From: an uncultured Eubacteriales bacterium
GTDB lineage: Bacteria > Bacillota > Clostridia > Oscillospirales > Acutalibacteraceae
NCBI GenBank assembly: GCA_934511365.1
Contig: CAKSWC010000009.1
Coordinates: forward strand, 1 to 64,000
Length of the DNA: 64,000 nucleotides
Direction: 5' to 3'
Shown: positions 27,601 through 35,746 of the stretch, piece after piece
Layout of the letters: every line of letters begins with the position of its first letter
How positions within the stretch are numbered: position 1 is the first letter of the stretch
Program-made: the position numbers and the translations under genes
Notes under the pieces: generated by a model
What the model saw: only the letters and a program-made list of their open reading frames with translations
What the model was told of the DNA's origin: nothing
Database searches by the model: none

Positions 27601-28244
27601 AAATTAAAAACAGGATACGTGCCCTCGGCTCGGTGAATGTTTCCGCCATTGATGAATATAAAGAGGTCAGTGAGCGTTATGAATTCATGTCCTCCCAGCT
27701 TTCCGACGTTGAACGCTCAAAGCAGGAGCTTTCAAAGCTCATTACCGACCTTACAGGAAAAATGGCAAATCGCTTCCGCGAAAAGTTTGCCCTTATCAAT
27801 CAATATTTCGGTGAAACATTCAAAGAGCTTTTCGGCGGAGGAAAGGCGGAGATTGTTCTCACCGATCCGGCGGATGTTCTTGAAAGCGATATCGACATCC
27901 GGCTTCAGCCGCCGGGAAAAAATGTTAAGCGCCTTGACGCGCTTTCGGGCGGAGAAAAAGGGCTTTCCGCAATAGCCCTCCTTTTTGCAATACTCAAGGT
28001 CAACCCGGCTCCTTTCTGCATCTTTGATGAGGTTGAGGCCGCGCTTGACGATGCAAACGTAACGCGCTATGCGCAATACGTCAGAAGAATGACAAAGAAC
28101 ACCCAGTTCATTCTCATCACTCACCGCCGCGGAACAATGGAAGAGGCGGATATGCTTTACGGAATCACAATGCAGGAGCAGGGCGTTTCAAAGCTGCTTG
28201 AGCTTAAAACCGCCGAGCTCGCCGGAAAACTCGGAGTCACCTGA
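24672..28244 (+). CDS. smc: Chromosome segregation protein SMC
   Basis: SMC is the ATPase of the bacterial condensin that compacts and segregates the chromosome with ScpA and ScpB. The 1190-residue length is typical. The N-terminal Walker A is GPNGSGKSN (near residue 32), followed by GEQSSKSLRG. Long coiled coils flank a central hinge (about residues 500-650, with GAGRATFQP and GGSMTGGS). The C-terminal signature is LSGGEKGLSAIALLFAIL and Walker B is FCIFDEVEAALDD. scpA and scpB are not in this window. It begins inside the end of the radical SAM gene. Confidence 0.97.
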   Translation: MILKEIEMQGFKSFPEKTTLKFGSGITAVVGPNGSGKSNISDAVRWVLGEQSSKSLRGSKMEDVIFDGTKVRKAHGYASVTLKLDNSDRSIASVDSDEIAVTRRFYRSGESEYKINGNGVRLRDINELFMDTGLGRDGYSMVSQGKIAEMISGKGKECREMLEEACGISAYRYRRNDSIRKLSQAEDNLVRLRDILAELESRIGPLKTQSEKAQKFLLLSEERKGLEIGLWLYNIDKLKADIRKQEDSISIASAHYERAQSELDKIEKEIELSYGQAQEITVKIEEIRQTISEAEETASAHDSRCAVFENSIEHNKQTIDRILGDKDYSKQNREQLQKEIETEENLISQIKQIAAKKRAELEKVKKELEEKSNEGESLDELSKKLSAEIASFTSKLADCRVNESTARSSMEEIKARMASASALSAQREESLKAFEKEKQEKLLALDKCAEEIVAISNATNGLSLRLKTRNEKADGLKRKLDEKLFELQHLLSKRKMLEELEKNMDGYSGSVKTVIKEGKRGTLSGIIGTVSKIISMDGKYTVAIETALGNAVQNIVCKSENDAKSAINYLKRNGAGRATFQPVSSVRAKSFEEKGLEKVEGFVKMANELVSNEPEYDEIVRSLLGRIAVCEDIDCAVNLAKEYSYHFKIVTLDGQVVNAGGSMTGGSQSRNAGILSRASEIERLSKKHSELEKETAALQKDYDALCGSIAKDEDELFSAKAKLLSAQEEKIRLEGEKKLSEEQYLTSKAAFDELETEKESCLERLSAFEKAFKKASEESKVLSLAIENNEEKLSSLGEKKNELSAQRERITSALSKLSLDLHDADKDLAARTQAMNLLISRLVSHENKDRQLDEEIEQINKKNAELLSLIDELKEKAASLRKGCGESREQITALQKQRAEKEEQSVRLRAAEREKSAERESVGGEKARLEERRETMLLELDSTVSKLYDEYQLTLREASAENSKTDDPAGSKRRLGEIKNRIRALGSVNVSAIDEYKEVSERYEFMSSQLSDVERSKQELSKLITDLTGKMANRFREKFALINQYFGETFKELFGGGKAEIVLTDPADVLESDIDIRLQPPGKNVKRLDALSGGEKGLSAIALLFAILKVNPAPFCIFDEVEAALDDANVTRYAQYVRRMTKNTQFILITHRRGTMEEADMLYGITMQEQGVSKLLELKTAELAGKLGVT

Positions 28245-28303
28245 AACAAACCGATATAACGGCACAGTCTTTTTTTGAAAGAAACATTCACAGGAGGAAG
28301 TTT

Positions 28304-29242
28304 ATGGGCATTTTTAAGAAATTCGGCTTTGGCCTCAAAAAAACGCGCGAGGGCCTTGACAAAAAACTTGAGGACGTTATCGGCGCATATGAAGAAATTA
28401 CCGACGATCTTTATGATGACCTTGAGGAAGCGCTCATCATGGCTGACGTTGGGGTAACAACCGCAACAAAAATTATTGACGAGTTGCGCGACCGTGTGAA
28501 CAAAAACGAGGTCCGCAACCCGAAGCACGCCAAAATGGTCATTGCCGACATCATTGCCGGAATGCTTGACGGCGGCGAGGACTGGGGTCTTGTTACCATT
28601 CCGTCCGTAATTCTCGTCATCGGTGTCAACGGAGTCGGAAAAACAACAACAATAGGAAAAATGGCCGCAATGTATAAAGCGCAGGGCAAAAAAGTTATTC
28701 TCGGCGCCGCCGATACTTTTCGCGCCGCTGCGATTGAACAGCTCCAGGTTTGGGCTGACCGCGCCGGAGTTGAAATGATCAAGCATCAGGAGGGCTCCGA
28801 CCCCGCCGCCGTTGTTTTTGATACCATTCAGGCCGGCATTGCGCGCGACAGCGATATTATTATCATTGACACCGCCGGCAGACTCCACAACAAAAAGAAT
28901 CTTATGGACGAGCTTGCAAAAATCTATCGCGTTGTTGAAAAAGAGCTGCCGTATGCCGACCGTGAAATCTTCCTTGTTCTTGACGCAACAACCGGCCAGA
29001 ACGCAATCAGCCAGGCTAAGGAATTCATGCAGGTTGCGGAGCTTACCGGAATTGTTCTGACAAAGCTTGACGGAACGGCAAGGGGCGGCGTTGTTCTTGC
29101 AATTAAGAACGAGCTGAAACTTCCCATCAAGTATATCGGAGTCGGCGAAAAAATTGACGACCTTCAGCCGTTCAACGAAAAAGTTTTTGCAAAAGCCCTT
29201 TTTGAAAATACGGCCGAAACTCACAAGGACGAGGACGAATAA
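28304..29242 (+). CDS. ftsY: Signal recognition particle receptor FtsY
   Basis: FtsY is the membrane-associated GTPase that receives ribosome-SRP complexes for co-translational membrane insertion. This 312-residue protein lacks the long acidic A domain of enteric FtsY, as is usual in Firmicutes, and starts with a short amphipathic GIFKKFGFGLKKTREGL. It has the N domain and the G domain with GVNGVGKTTTIGK, DTAGR and TKLDGTARGG. The ribosome site is AGGAGG. Its stop codon overlaps the ATG of rdgB by one base. Confidence 0.96.
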   Translation: MGIFKKFGFGLKKTREGLDKKLEDVIGAYEEITDDLYDDLEEALIMADVGVTTATKIIDELRDRVNKNEVRNPKHAKMVIADIIAGMLDGGEDWGLVTIPSVILVIGVNGVGKTTTIGKMAAMYKAQGKKVILGAADTFRAAAIEQLQVWADRAGVEMIKHQEGSDPAAVVFDTIQAGIARDSDIIIIDTAGRLHNKKNLMDELAKIYRVVEKELPYADREIFLVLDATTGQNAISQAKEFMQVAELTGIVLTKLDGTARGGVVLAIKNELKLPIKYIGVGEKIDDLQPFNEKVFAKALFENTAETHKDEDE

Positions 29243-29829
29243 TGAAATTCATCATTGCTACGCATAATATGAAAAAGAGGGCGGAGATGGAGCGCATTCT
29301 CTCTCCGCTCGGCATTGAGGTTCTCACGGCAGAAATGGCCGGAATAACACTCACAGATGTTCAGGAAACGGGGAAAACCTTTGAGGAAAATGCCGTTCTC
29401 AAAGCCGAAAGCGGCTGCCGTGAAAGCGGTATGCCGTGTATCGCCGATGACAGCGGTCTTGCGGTTGATTTTCTCGGCGGTGCGCCCGGCGTTTATTCCG
29501 CACGCTACAGCGGCGTACACGGAAACGATGAAGCGAACATTCAAAAGCTTCTCAGAAATCTTGAAGATGCTCCGGAAGAAAAGCGCACCGCGCGTTTTGT
29601 CTGCACCGTCTGCGTCTGTTTTCCTGACGGGAGAAAATTCACCGTTTGCGGAAAGTGCGAGGGAAAAATCGGCTTTGAAAAGCATGGAAACGGCGGCTTC
29701 GGCTATGACCCGGTTTTCATGGTTGGAGAAAAAAGTTTTGCCGAACTTTCGGCTCAGGAAAAGGACAAAATCAGCCACCGCGGCAATGCGCTTCGCAAGC
29801 TTGCAAAAGTGCTGCCGGATTATTTATAA
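29242..29829 (+). CDS. XTP/dITP diphosphatase (RdgB/HAM1 family)
   Basis: This 195-residue enzyme removes non-canonical purine nucleotides (ITP, dITP, XTP) from the nucleotide pool by hydrolysing them to monophosphates. It has the N-terminal IIATHNMKKRAEM, the conserved FEENAVLKAESG and ADDSGLAVDFLGGAPGVYSARY, and the C-terminal GGFGYDPVF and SHRGNAL. It sits between ftsY and yhbY in one operon. Confidence 0.93.
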   Translation: MKFIIATHNMKKRAEMERILSPLGIEVLTAEMAGITLTDVQETGKTFEENAVLKAESGCRESGMPCIADDSGLAVDFLGGAPGVYSARYSGVHGNDEANIQKLLRNLEDAPEEKRTARFVCTVCVCFPDGRKFTVCGKCEGKIGFEKHGNGGFGYDPVFMVGEKSFAELSAQEKDKISHRGNALRKLAKVLPDYL

Positions 29830-29856
29830 GTAGAAGTAGTATTAGGAGATTCATAT

Positions 29857-30255
29857 ATGACAGGAAAAGAACGCGCCGCCTGGCGCGCAAAAGCAAATTC
29901 ACTTGAACCGCTTTTTCAGATTGGAAAAGGCGGAATTTCAGAAGCACTCATCAAACAGACCGATGACGCCCTGCGCGCAAGGGAGCTTATTAAGCTCAAG
30001 GTTCTGCTTGATTCCTCGCCCGTTTCCGTCCGTGACGCGGCAAACGAAATTGCAGAAAAAACATCAGCCGAGGTCATTCAGGTCATCGGCGGGGTAATAG
30101 TCCTTTATCGCGAGAGCGAGGAGCTTAAAGAAAAGGCGGCGCAGAAAGAAAAAAACAAAAAGCTTGCCGCCAAAAAAGCCAAGGAAAAGCTCTATAAGGA
30201 ACGCGCGGCTCAAAAGCAGCGCTTTACCGTCAGAGCGCTCGGAAAGCGCAAATGA
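29857..30255 (+). CDS. yhbY: YhbY-family RNA-binding protein (CRM domain)
   Basis: This 132-residue protein starts with a CRM/YhbY RNA-binding domain (residues 1-97: KERAAWRAKANSLEPLFQIGKGG, then a later VIQVIGGVIVLYRE). YhbY-type proteins associate with pre-50S ribosomal particles. The last ~35 residues are a very basic, lysine- and alanine-rich tail, making it longer than the usual ~97 residues; the tail could add RNA binding. Its stop overlaps the nadD start (ATGA). Confidence 0.9.
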   Translation: MTGKERAAWRAKANSLEPLFQIGKGGISEALIKQTDDALRARELIKLKVLLDSSPVSVRDAANEIAEKTSAEVIQVIGGVIVLYRESEELKEKAAQKEKNKKLAAKKAKEKLYKERAAQKQRFTVRALGKRK

Positions 30256-31457
30256 GAAGAATCGGTCTTTTCGGCGGAACATTCAATCCTCCGCATAAAG
30301 CACATCTGCGCCTTGCCGAAAAAGCGCTTGAGGGCGCAAGGCTTGACCGTGTGCTCATTATGCCTGCGTTTGTTCCGCCGCATAAAGAGGCAAAAGAGCT
30401 TCTGAGCGGCACGGACAGGCTTGAGCTTTGCCGGCGCACATTTTGCGGCGAAAAATTTGAAATTTCCGATCTTGAGCTTCAGCGCAAAGGAAAGAGCTAT
30501 ACCGTTGAAACGCTTGAAGAACTTAAAAAGCTGTATCCCGGCGATGAATTTTTTCTTATCATCGGTTCGGATATGCTTTTGAGCTTTGACAGGTGGTATC
30601 GCTTTGAGGAAATTTTGAAGATGGCGAAGCTCTGTGTTATGACGAGAGAAAGGGCAGTCAGCCGAAAAATGCTTTCGGAATACTGCAAAAACACCTTGAA
30701 ACTTTCGCAGGAGGATTTTATTATCCTTGACTGCGATGCATTTGAGCTTTCCTCAACCGAGGTACGCCAAAAAGCAAAGGAGGGCGAAAACTTGAGCAGT
30801 CTGCTGACGGAAAAAGCGAATGAATATATCAAAGAAAAGTCGTTCTATTCGGCTGATTCTTATGAAAAAATCAAGGCGCTTTTGAAAGAACGCCTTGATG
30901 AGCACCGCTATATCCATTCCCTCGGCGTTGCCGACAGCGCAAAAGAGCTTGCTTTGCGTTTTGGCGGCGATGAAAAAAAGGCATATCTTGCCGGACTTCT
31001 TCATGACATCACAAAGAACGAAACGAACGAAAGACAGTTGAAATTGTTTGAAAGTGATGGTATAATCTTAAATCAGGTTGAAAAAAACAACCCAAAGCTC
31101 TGGCACGCTATGACTGCGCCCGTTTATATCAAAAACAAGCTTGGAATAACCGACGCGGAAATTCTTTCGGCCGTCCGCTATCACACCACAGGAAAAGCCG
31201 GAATGACTCTGCTTGAAAAAATTGTTTATATTGCCGATTACATCTCCGCCGAGCGTGATTATCCCGATGTTGATGTCATGCGTGCGCTTTCCTGTGAGAG
31301 CCTTGAAAAGGCGGCGTTGTATTCATTAAAATATACCTTTAAAAAGCTTTCGCAAAGCGAGCTTGTCATTCATCCGGACAGCCTCGCGTTTTATAACGAA
31401 CTGATTATTCTCGGCATCACCGTTGCCGAAACCGAAAGGAACGATGCTAATGAATGA
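30252..31457 (+). CDS. nadD: Fusion: nicotinate-nucleotide adenylyltransferase (NadD) and YqeK-type HD phosphohydrolase
   Basis: Residues 1-195 are NadD, which joins nicotinate mononucleotide to ATP in NAD synthesis. It shows GLFGGTFNPPHKAHLRLAE with the nucleotidyltransferase HxxH, and the SSTEVRQK motif near residue 175. Residues 205-400 are an HD-domain protein of the YqeK family (HRYIHSLGVADSAKELA, LAGLLHDITKNE, RYHTTGKAGM, VYIADYISAERDY). YqeK members have been shown to hydrolyse diadenosine tetraphosphate. In most Firmicutes nadD and yqeK are adjacent separate genes; here one continuous frame joins them. The order yhbY-nadD-yqeK-rsfS is otherwise standard. Confidence 0.93.
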   Translation: MRRIGLFGGTFNPPHKAHLRLAEKALEGARLDRVLIMPAFVPPHKEAKELLSGTDRLELCRRTFCGEKFEISDLELQRKGKSYTVETLEELKKLYPGDEFFLIIGSDMLLSFDRWYRFEEILKMAKLCVMTRERAVSRKMLSEYCKNTLKLSQEDFIILDCDAFELSSTEVRQKAKEGENLSSLLTEKANEYIKEKSFYSADSYEKIKALLKERLDEHRYIHSLGVADSAKELALRFGGDEKKAYLAGLLHDITKNETNERQLKLFESDGIILNQVEKNNPKLWHAMTAPVYIKNKLGITDAEILSAVRYHTTGKAGMTLLEKIVYIADYISAERDYPDVDVMRALSCESLEKAALYSLKYTFKKLSQSELVIHPDSLAFYNELIILGITVAETERNDANE

Positions 31458-31809
31458 ACTTGAACTCACAAGAGAAATTGTTAAGGTTCTTGACCGGAAA
31501 AAAGCCATGGATATCAAGGCTTTGCGTATCAATGAACTTTCCATTGTTGCGGATTACTTCGTAATTGCTTCCGGAACTTCAAACACCCACGTCAAATCCC
31601 TTGCGGACGAGGTTGAATACGAGCTTTCGCAAAAAGGCATTGAACCGGCGCATATCGAAGGCCGCGCAACCGGCTGGATACTGCTTGATTACAGCTCGGT
31701 CATTGTTCACGTTTTCACCGGAGAAAGCCGCGAGTATTATAACCTTGAGCGCCTTTGGTCCGATGCGGCGCAGATTGACATCAGCGATATTGCGGATAAC
31801 AGAGATTAA
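31450..31809 (+). CDS. rsfS: Ribosomal silencing factor RsfS
   Basis: RsfS binds ribosomal protein L14 and keeps the subunits apart when nutrients are low. This 119-residue protein has the DUF143 core: KKAMDIKALRINELSIVADYFVIASGTSNTHVKSLAD and GWILLDYSSVIVHVF, ending in the LERLW segment. ATG 31450 is chosen because AAAGGA lies 9 bases upstream; it overlaps the end of nadD-yqeK by 8 bases. leuS follows 19 bases later. Confidence 0.92.
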   Translation: MNELELTREIVKVLDRKKAMDIKALRINELSIVADYFVIASGTSNTHVKSLADEVEYELSQKGIEPAHIEGRATGWILLDYSSVIVHVFTGESREYYNLERLWSDAAQIDISDIADNRD

Positions 31810-31828
31810 TATATACGGAGTGATAAAC

Positions 31829-34234
31829 TTGAATTACAACTTTAAAAAGACAGAAAAAAAGTGGCAGGAAAAATGGGAGGAATCCGGCGTTTTCCATGCG
31901 CAGGATAATTCCGACAAGAAAAAGTTCTATGGTCTTGTTGAATTCCCTTATCCCAGCGGTGCAGGTATGCACGTTGGCCACATCAAAGCTTATTCCGGCC
32001 TTGAGGTTATCTCAAGAAAGCGCAGAATGGAGGGTTATAACGTCCTTTTCCCAATCGGTTTTGACGCCTATGGACTTCCGACGGAGAACTATGCGATTAA
32101 AACCGGTATCCATCCGCGCAAGGTTACGGATATGAATATCGAAAAGTTTTCAAGCCAGCTTAAAAGGGTTGGTTTCTCCTTTGACTGGACAAGGGTTATC
32201 GACACAACTCAGGAGGAATATTACAAGTGGACTCAGTGGATTTTCCTCAAGATGTTTGAGCATGGCCTTGCATTCAGGGATAAAACACTTGTTAACTACT
32301 GCCCGTCCTGCAAGGTTGTTCTTTCCAACGAGGATTCCCAGGGAGGAAAGTGCGACATTTGCCACAGCGAAATTGTTCAAAAGTCCAAGGATGTCTGGTA
32401 TCTGCGCATAACCGAATATGCCGATAAGCTCCTTGAAGGTCTTAATCACGTTGACTATCTTCCGAATATCCGCCTTCAGCAGGAAAACTGGATCGGAAAA
32501 TCAACCGGCGCGTTTGTTGTTTTCAAGGTTAAGGATATTGACGAAAGCTTCAGAATTTATACCACCCGTCCGGACACCCTTTTTGGCGTAACATTCATGG
32601 TTATGGCTCCGGAGCATCCGCTGCTTGACAAATATAAAGACCGCATTAAAAACTTTGACGCCGTTGAAGCTTACCGCACCGAATGCGCAAAGAAAACCGA
32701 GTTTGAAAGAACTCAGCTTGTCAAGGATAAGACCGGCGTCCGCCTTGACGGTTTTTCGGCAATCAATCCGGTTAACGGAAAGGAAATTCCCGTTTTCATT
32801 TCAGACTACGTCATGATGGGTTACGGCACCGGTGCAATCATGGCCGTTCCGGCTCACGACCAGCGCGACTATGACTTTGCAAAGAAGTTCGGCGTTGATA
32901 TCGTTGAAGTCATCAAGGGCGGCGATATTAACGAAAAAGCCTATACCGGCGAGGGAGAGGTTGTCAATTCCGGCTTCCTCAACGGCTGCAAGCATAAGGA
33001 AGAGGCAATCGAAAAGATGCTCACTTTCCTTAAGGAAAAAGGCATTGGCGAAAAGGGCGTTCAGTATAAAATGAAAGACTGGGCGTTTAACCGTCAGCGC
33101 TATTGGGGCGAACCCATTCCCATTATATACTGCGAAAAATGCGGAATGGTTCCCGTTCCGTATGATGAGCTTCCGCTGAAGCTGCCTGAGGTTCAGGACT
33201 TTAAGCCCGGCTCTGACGGCGAAAGCCCGCTTGCAAAAATCGAATCCTTTGTCAACTGCACCTGCCCCAAGTGTGGAGGAAAAGCAAGGCGCGAAACCGA
33301 CACAATGCCGCAGTGGGCCGGCTCGTCGTGGTATTTCCTGCGTTACATTGATCCGCATAACAGCGAACGCTTTGCTGATATGGAAAAAATGCGCTACTGG
33401 GGTCCCGTTGACTGGTACAACGGCGGAATGGAACACGTTACGCGCCACCTTATCTATTCGCGTTTCTGGCATAAATTCCTCTATGACATTGGCGAAGTTC
33501 CGTTTCCGGAACCCTATGCAAAGCGCACTGCGCAGGGACTCATTCTCGGCCCGGACGGAGACAAGATGTCAAAATCCAAGGGCAATGTTGTTGACCCGAA
33601 CGACGTTGTCGATGGATACGGCGCAGATGTTCTTCGTACATACGTCCTCTTTATGGGCGATTACGAAAAAGCCGCTCCGTGGTCTGAAAACAGCGTAAAG
33701 GGCTGCAAACGCTTCATTGACAGAGTCTGGGGACTTCAGGACCTTGTAAGCGATGAAAAAGGCTTTTCAAAAAAACTTGAAAGCTCGTTCCATAAGACGA
33801 TCAAAAAAGTTTCGAGCGATATTGAAAACCTCAAGTTCAACACCGCCATTGCTGCAATGATGACGCTTCTCAATGAGATTTATGCCGCAGGTTCAATTTC
33901 AAAAACGGAACTCAGAACATTCCTTCTGCTGCTCAATCCCTTTGCTCCGCACGTTACCGAAGAGGTTAACGAGGCGCTTTCTCTCGGCTCAATGCTTGCC
34001 GTGAGCGAATGGCCGGTCTTTGACGAGGCGAAATGTGCGGATGATACAATAGAAATTGCCGTTCAGGTCAACGGAAAACTCAGGGGAAGAATCAGCGTTC
34101 CGGCCGATATCTCCGAAGCGGATGCCGTTGCGTGCGCCAAGAAGGAAGAAAAGGTTGCGGCGGAAATTGAGGGCAAAAATATTATCAAAGAGCTTTATGT
34201 CAAGGGCAGACTGGTTAATATAGTTGCAAAATAA
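31829..34234 (+). CDS. leuS: Leucyl-tRNA synthetase
   Basis: The enzyme charges tRNA-Leu and edits mischarged products. The 801-residue protein has the HIGH-equivalent HVGHIKAYS in PYPSGAGMHVGHI, an inserted editing (CP1) domain with TTRPDTLFGVTFMV, two cysteine pairs for zinc-ribbon-like inserts (CPSC/CDIC and CEKC/CPKC), and KMSKSKGNVVDP. The start codon is TTG 31829, 8 bases after CGGAG; the frame is open farther upstream into rsfS, but that portion is not homologous. No T-box riboswitch is present in the 19-base gap, so it depends on operon transcription from upstream. Confidence 0.96.
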   Translation: MNYNFKKTEKKWQEKWEESGVFHAQDNSDKKKFYGLVEFPYPSGAGMHVGHIKAYSGLEVISRKRRMEGYNVLFPIGFDAYGLPTENYAIKTGIHPRKVTDMNIEKFSSQLKRVGFSFDWTRVIDTTQEEYYKWTQWIFLKMFEHGLAFRDKTLVNYCPSCKVVLSNEDSQGGKCDICHSEIVQKSKDVWYLRITEYADKLLEGLNHVDYLPNIRLQQENWIGKSTGAFVVFKVKDIDESFRIYTTRPDTLFGVTFMVMAPEHPLLDKYKDRIKNFDAVEAYRTECAKKTEFERTQLVKDKTGVRLDGFSAINPVNGKEIPVFISDYVMMGYGTGAIMAVPAHDQRDYDFAKKFGVDIVEVIKGGDINEKAYTGEGEVVNSGFLNGCKHKEEAIEKMLTFLKEKGIGEKGVQYKMKDWAFNRQRYWGEPIPIIYCEKCGMVPVPYDELPLKLPEVQDFKPGSDGESPLAKIESFVNCTCPKCGGKARRETDTMPQWAGSSWYFLRYIDPHNSERFADMEKMRYWGPVDWYNGGMEHVTRHLIYSRFWHKFLYDIGEVPFPEPYAKRTAQGLILGPDGDKMSKSKGNVVDPNDVVDGYGADVLRTYVLFMGDYEKAAPWSENSVKGCKRFIDRVWGLQDLVSDEKGFSKKLESSFHKTIKKVSSDIENLKFNTAIAAMMTLLNEIYAAGSISKTELRTFLLLLNPFAPHVTEEVNEALSLGSMLAVSEWPVFDEAKCADDTIEIAVQVNGKLRGRISVPADISEADAVACAKKEEKVAAEIEGKNIIKELYVKGRLVNIVAK

Positions 34235-34286
34235 GCATCCTTTCAAAAAAATACACTAATTGGCCGGTATTATTGCAAATAAACAC

Positions 34287-34315
34287 TTGACAAGGTGAAA
34301 ATGATATTGTATAAT
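34287..34315 (+). promoter_or_regulatory. Consensus SigA promoter of rpsU
   Basis: TTGACA (34287-34292) and TATAAT (34310-34315) have a perfect 17-base spacer, about 62 bases upstream of the rpsU start. Confidence 0.85.
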
Positions 34316-34376
34316 ATTTGGCGTATCCTAAGTGGAAATATACCCCTGCTAAACAGGCGGAGGGAGGGAATTATAG

Positions 34377-34553
34377 ATGAGTCAGGTTAAAGTTAAAGAA
34401 AACGAATCTCTTGACAGCGCTCTGAGACGTTTTAAAAGACAGACCTCGCGCGACGGAATCATTCAGGAAGTTCGCAAAAGAGAACATTATGAAAAGCCTT
34501 CCGTAGCAAGAAAAAAGAAGTCTGAGGCTGCTCGTAAGCGTAAATACAAGTAA
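34377..34553 (+). CDS. rpsU: 30S ribosomal protein S21
   Basis: This 58-residue basic protein starts MSQVKVKENESLDSALRRFK and continues with KREHYEKPSVARKKKSEAARKRKYK, the S21 pattern. S21 helps the 30S subunit start translation. It is a stand-alone gene with a consensus promoter, a purine-rich ribosome site (GGAGGGAGG) and a perfect terminator. Confidence 0.97.
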   Translation: MSQVKVKENESLDSALRRFKRQTSRDGIIQEVRKREHYEKPSVARKKKSEAARKRKYK

Positions 34554-34573
34554 AGCAACCACTGATTAACGGG

Positions 34574-34602
34574 CGGGCAATGGTTTTCCATTGCCCGTTT
34601 TT
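34574..34602 (+). terminator. Intrinsic terminator of rpsU
   Basis: Perfect 10-base arms CGGGCAATGG (34574-34583) and CCATTGCCCG (34588-34597) with a TTTT loop, followed by a T-run. Confidence 0.9.
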
Positions 34603-34645
34603 GTATTGTCCCTTTGTGATTTTTTGATGAAAGGCTGTGTTCTTA

Positions 34646-35710
34646 ATGTCAATCGAAAAGCTTAAAACAATGCTCAAAAGCCGCTCTGCCGCCGCTCTCA
34701 TCATGAGCGAGGAGAATGTGCGCTATTTCACGTCTTTTTCCTCAACAAACGGCTATCTTCTTGTCACCGGCGAAAACGCCTTTTTCCTCACGGACAGCCG
34801 CTATATCGAGGCGGCGCGGAACACGATTAAAACCGTTGACGGCGTTCTTCTTTTTGAAAGCTTTGAAAAGTCTCTTGTTCCTCTTGTCGGTGAACTTGGA
34901 ATTAAAGTTATTTCCGTTGAAGGCGCAAGAACAACAATTAAAAAACTTGGTGAGCTTCAGGAGTATTTTCCCGACGCCGCTTTTGAAATTCAAAAGCTTG
35001 ACGGCGAAATTGACCTTCTGCGCTCAATAAAGAGCGAGGAGGAGTGCCAAAGTATCATCAAAGCGCAGCGTATAGCCGAAAAGGCGCTTGAAATGCTGCT
35101 TCCAAAAATTAAAGTCGGCGCGGCCGAACGCGAGCTTTCGCTTGAACTTGATTACACAATGCTGAAGCTCGGTGCGCAGGCACTTTCTTTTGAAACAATC
35201 GCCGTTGCCGGAAAGAACGGCTCAATGCCTCACGGTGTTCCGGGCAGCAAAAGAATTGAAAGCGGAGATTTTATCACTTTTGACTTTGGCGCCGTTTATA
35301 ATAATTACCACAGCGATATGACAAGAACCTTTGCCGTTGGCGAAGTTTCGGATAAACAGCGCGATGTTTATGAAACTGTTCTCAGGGCGCAAAAAACTGC
35401 CATTGATGCTGTCAGCGCCGGAAAAAAGTGCTGCGATATTGATAAAATTGCAAGAGATATTATTAAGGAAAAAGGCTACGGCGAATACTTCGGCCATGGT
35501 CTCGGCCACGGAGTCGGCGTTGAAATTCATGAATTTCCCTCTGTTTCTCCGCGCAGCAATACTGTGCTTGAAAAAGGCCATATTATCACGGTCGAGCCGG
35601 GAATTTATATTCCGGGCGAATTCGGCGTCAGAATTGAAGACATGGTTTATGTTACCGAGGACGGCTGCCGGAACCTTACCGAATGTCCGAAAGAACTTTG
35701 CGTTTTGTAA
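34646..35710 (+). CDS. M24-family aminopeptidase P (Xaa-Pro peptidase)
   Basis: This 354-residue cytoplasmic metallopeptidase removes N-terminal residues preceding proline. It has the N-terminal creatinase-like domain (about residues 1-125) and the pita-bread catalytic domain with metal ligands in FDFGAVYNNYHSDMTRTF (two aspartates), GHGLGHGVGVEIHEFP (histidine), VEPGIYIPG (glutamate) and GVRIEDMVYV (glutamate). ATG 34646 is preferred over a GTG at 34637, which lies too close to the GAAAGG site. hflX follows 36 bases downstream. Confidence 0.92.
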   Translation: MSIEKLKTMLKSRSAAALIMSEENVRYFTSFSSTNGYLLVTGENAFFLTDSRYIEAARNTIKTVDGVLLFESFEKSLVPLVGELGIKVISVEGARTTIKKLGELQEYFPDAAFEIQKLDGEIDLLRSIKSEEECQSIIKAQRIAEKALEMLLPKIKVGAAERELSLELDYTMLKLGAQALSFETIAVAGKNGSMPHGVPGSKRIESGDFITFDFGAVYNNYHSDMTRTFAVGEVSDKQRDVYETVLRAQKTAIDAVSAGKKCCDIDKIARDIIKEKGYGEYFGHGLGHGVGVEIHEFPSVSPRSNTVLEKGHIITVEPGIYIPGEFGVRIEDMVYVTEDGCRNLTECPKELCVL

Positions 35711-35746
35711 AAACTGCATATAATACAGTCAAAGGAGGCGGCAGAT

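Noticed and set aside
31810..31828. Possible T-box riboswitch for leuS
   Set aside because: Only 19 bases separate rsfS from leuS, too short for a T-box, and no specifier-loop or T-box sequence is seen upstream.
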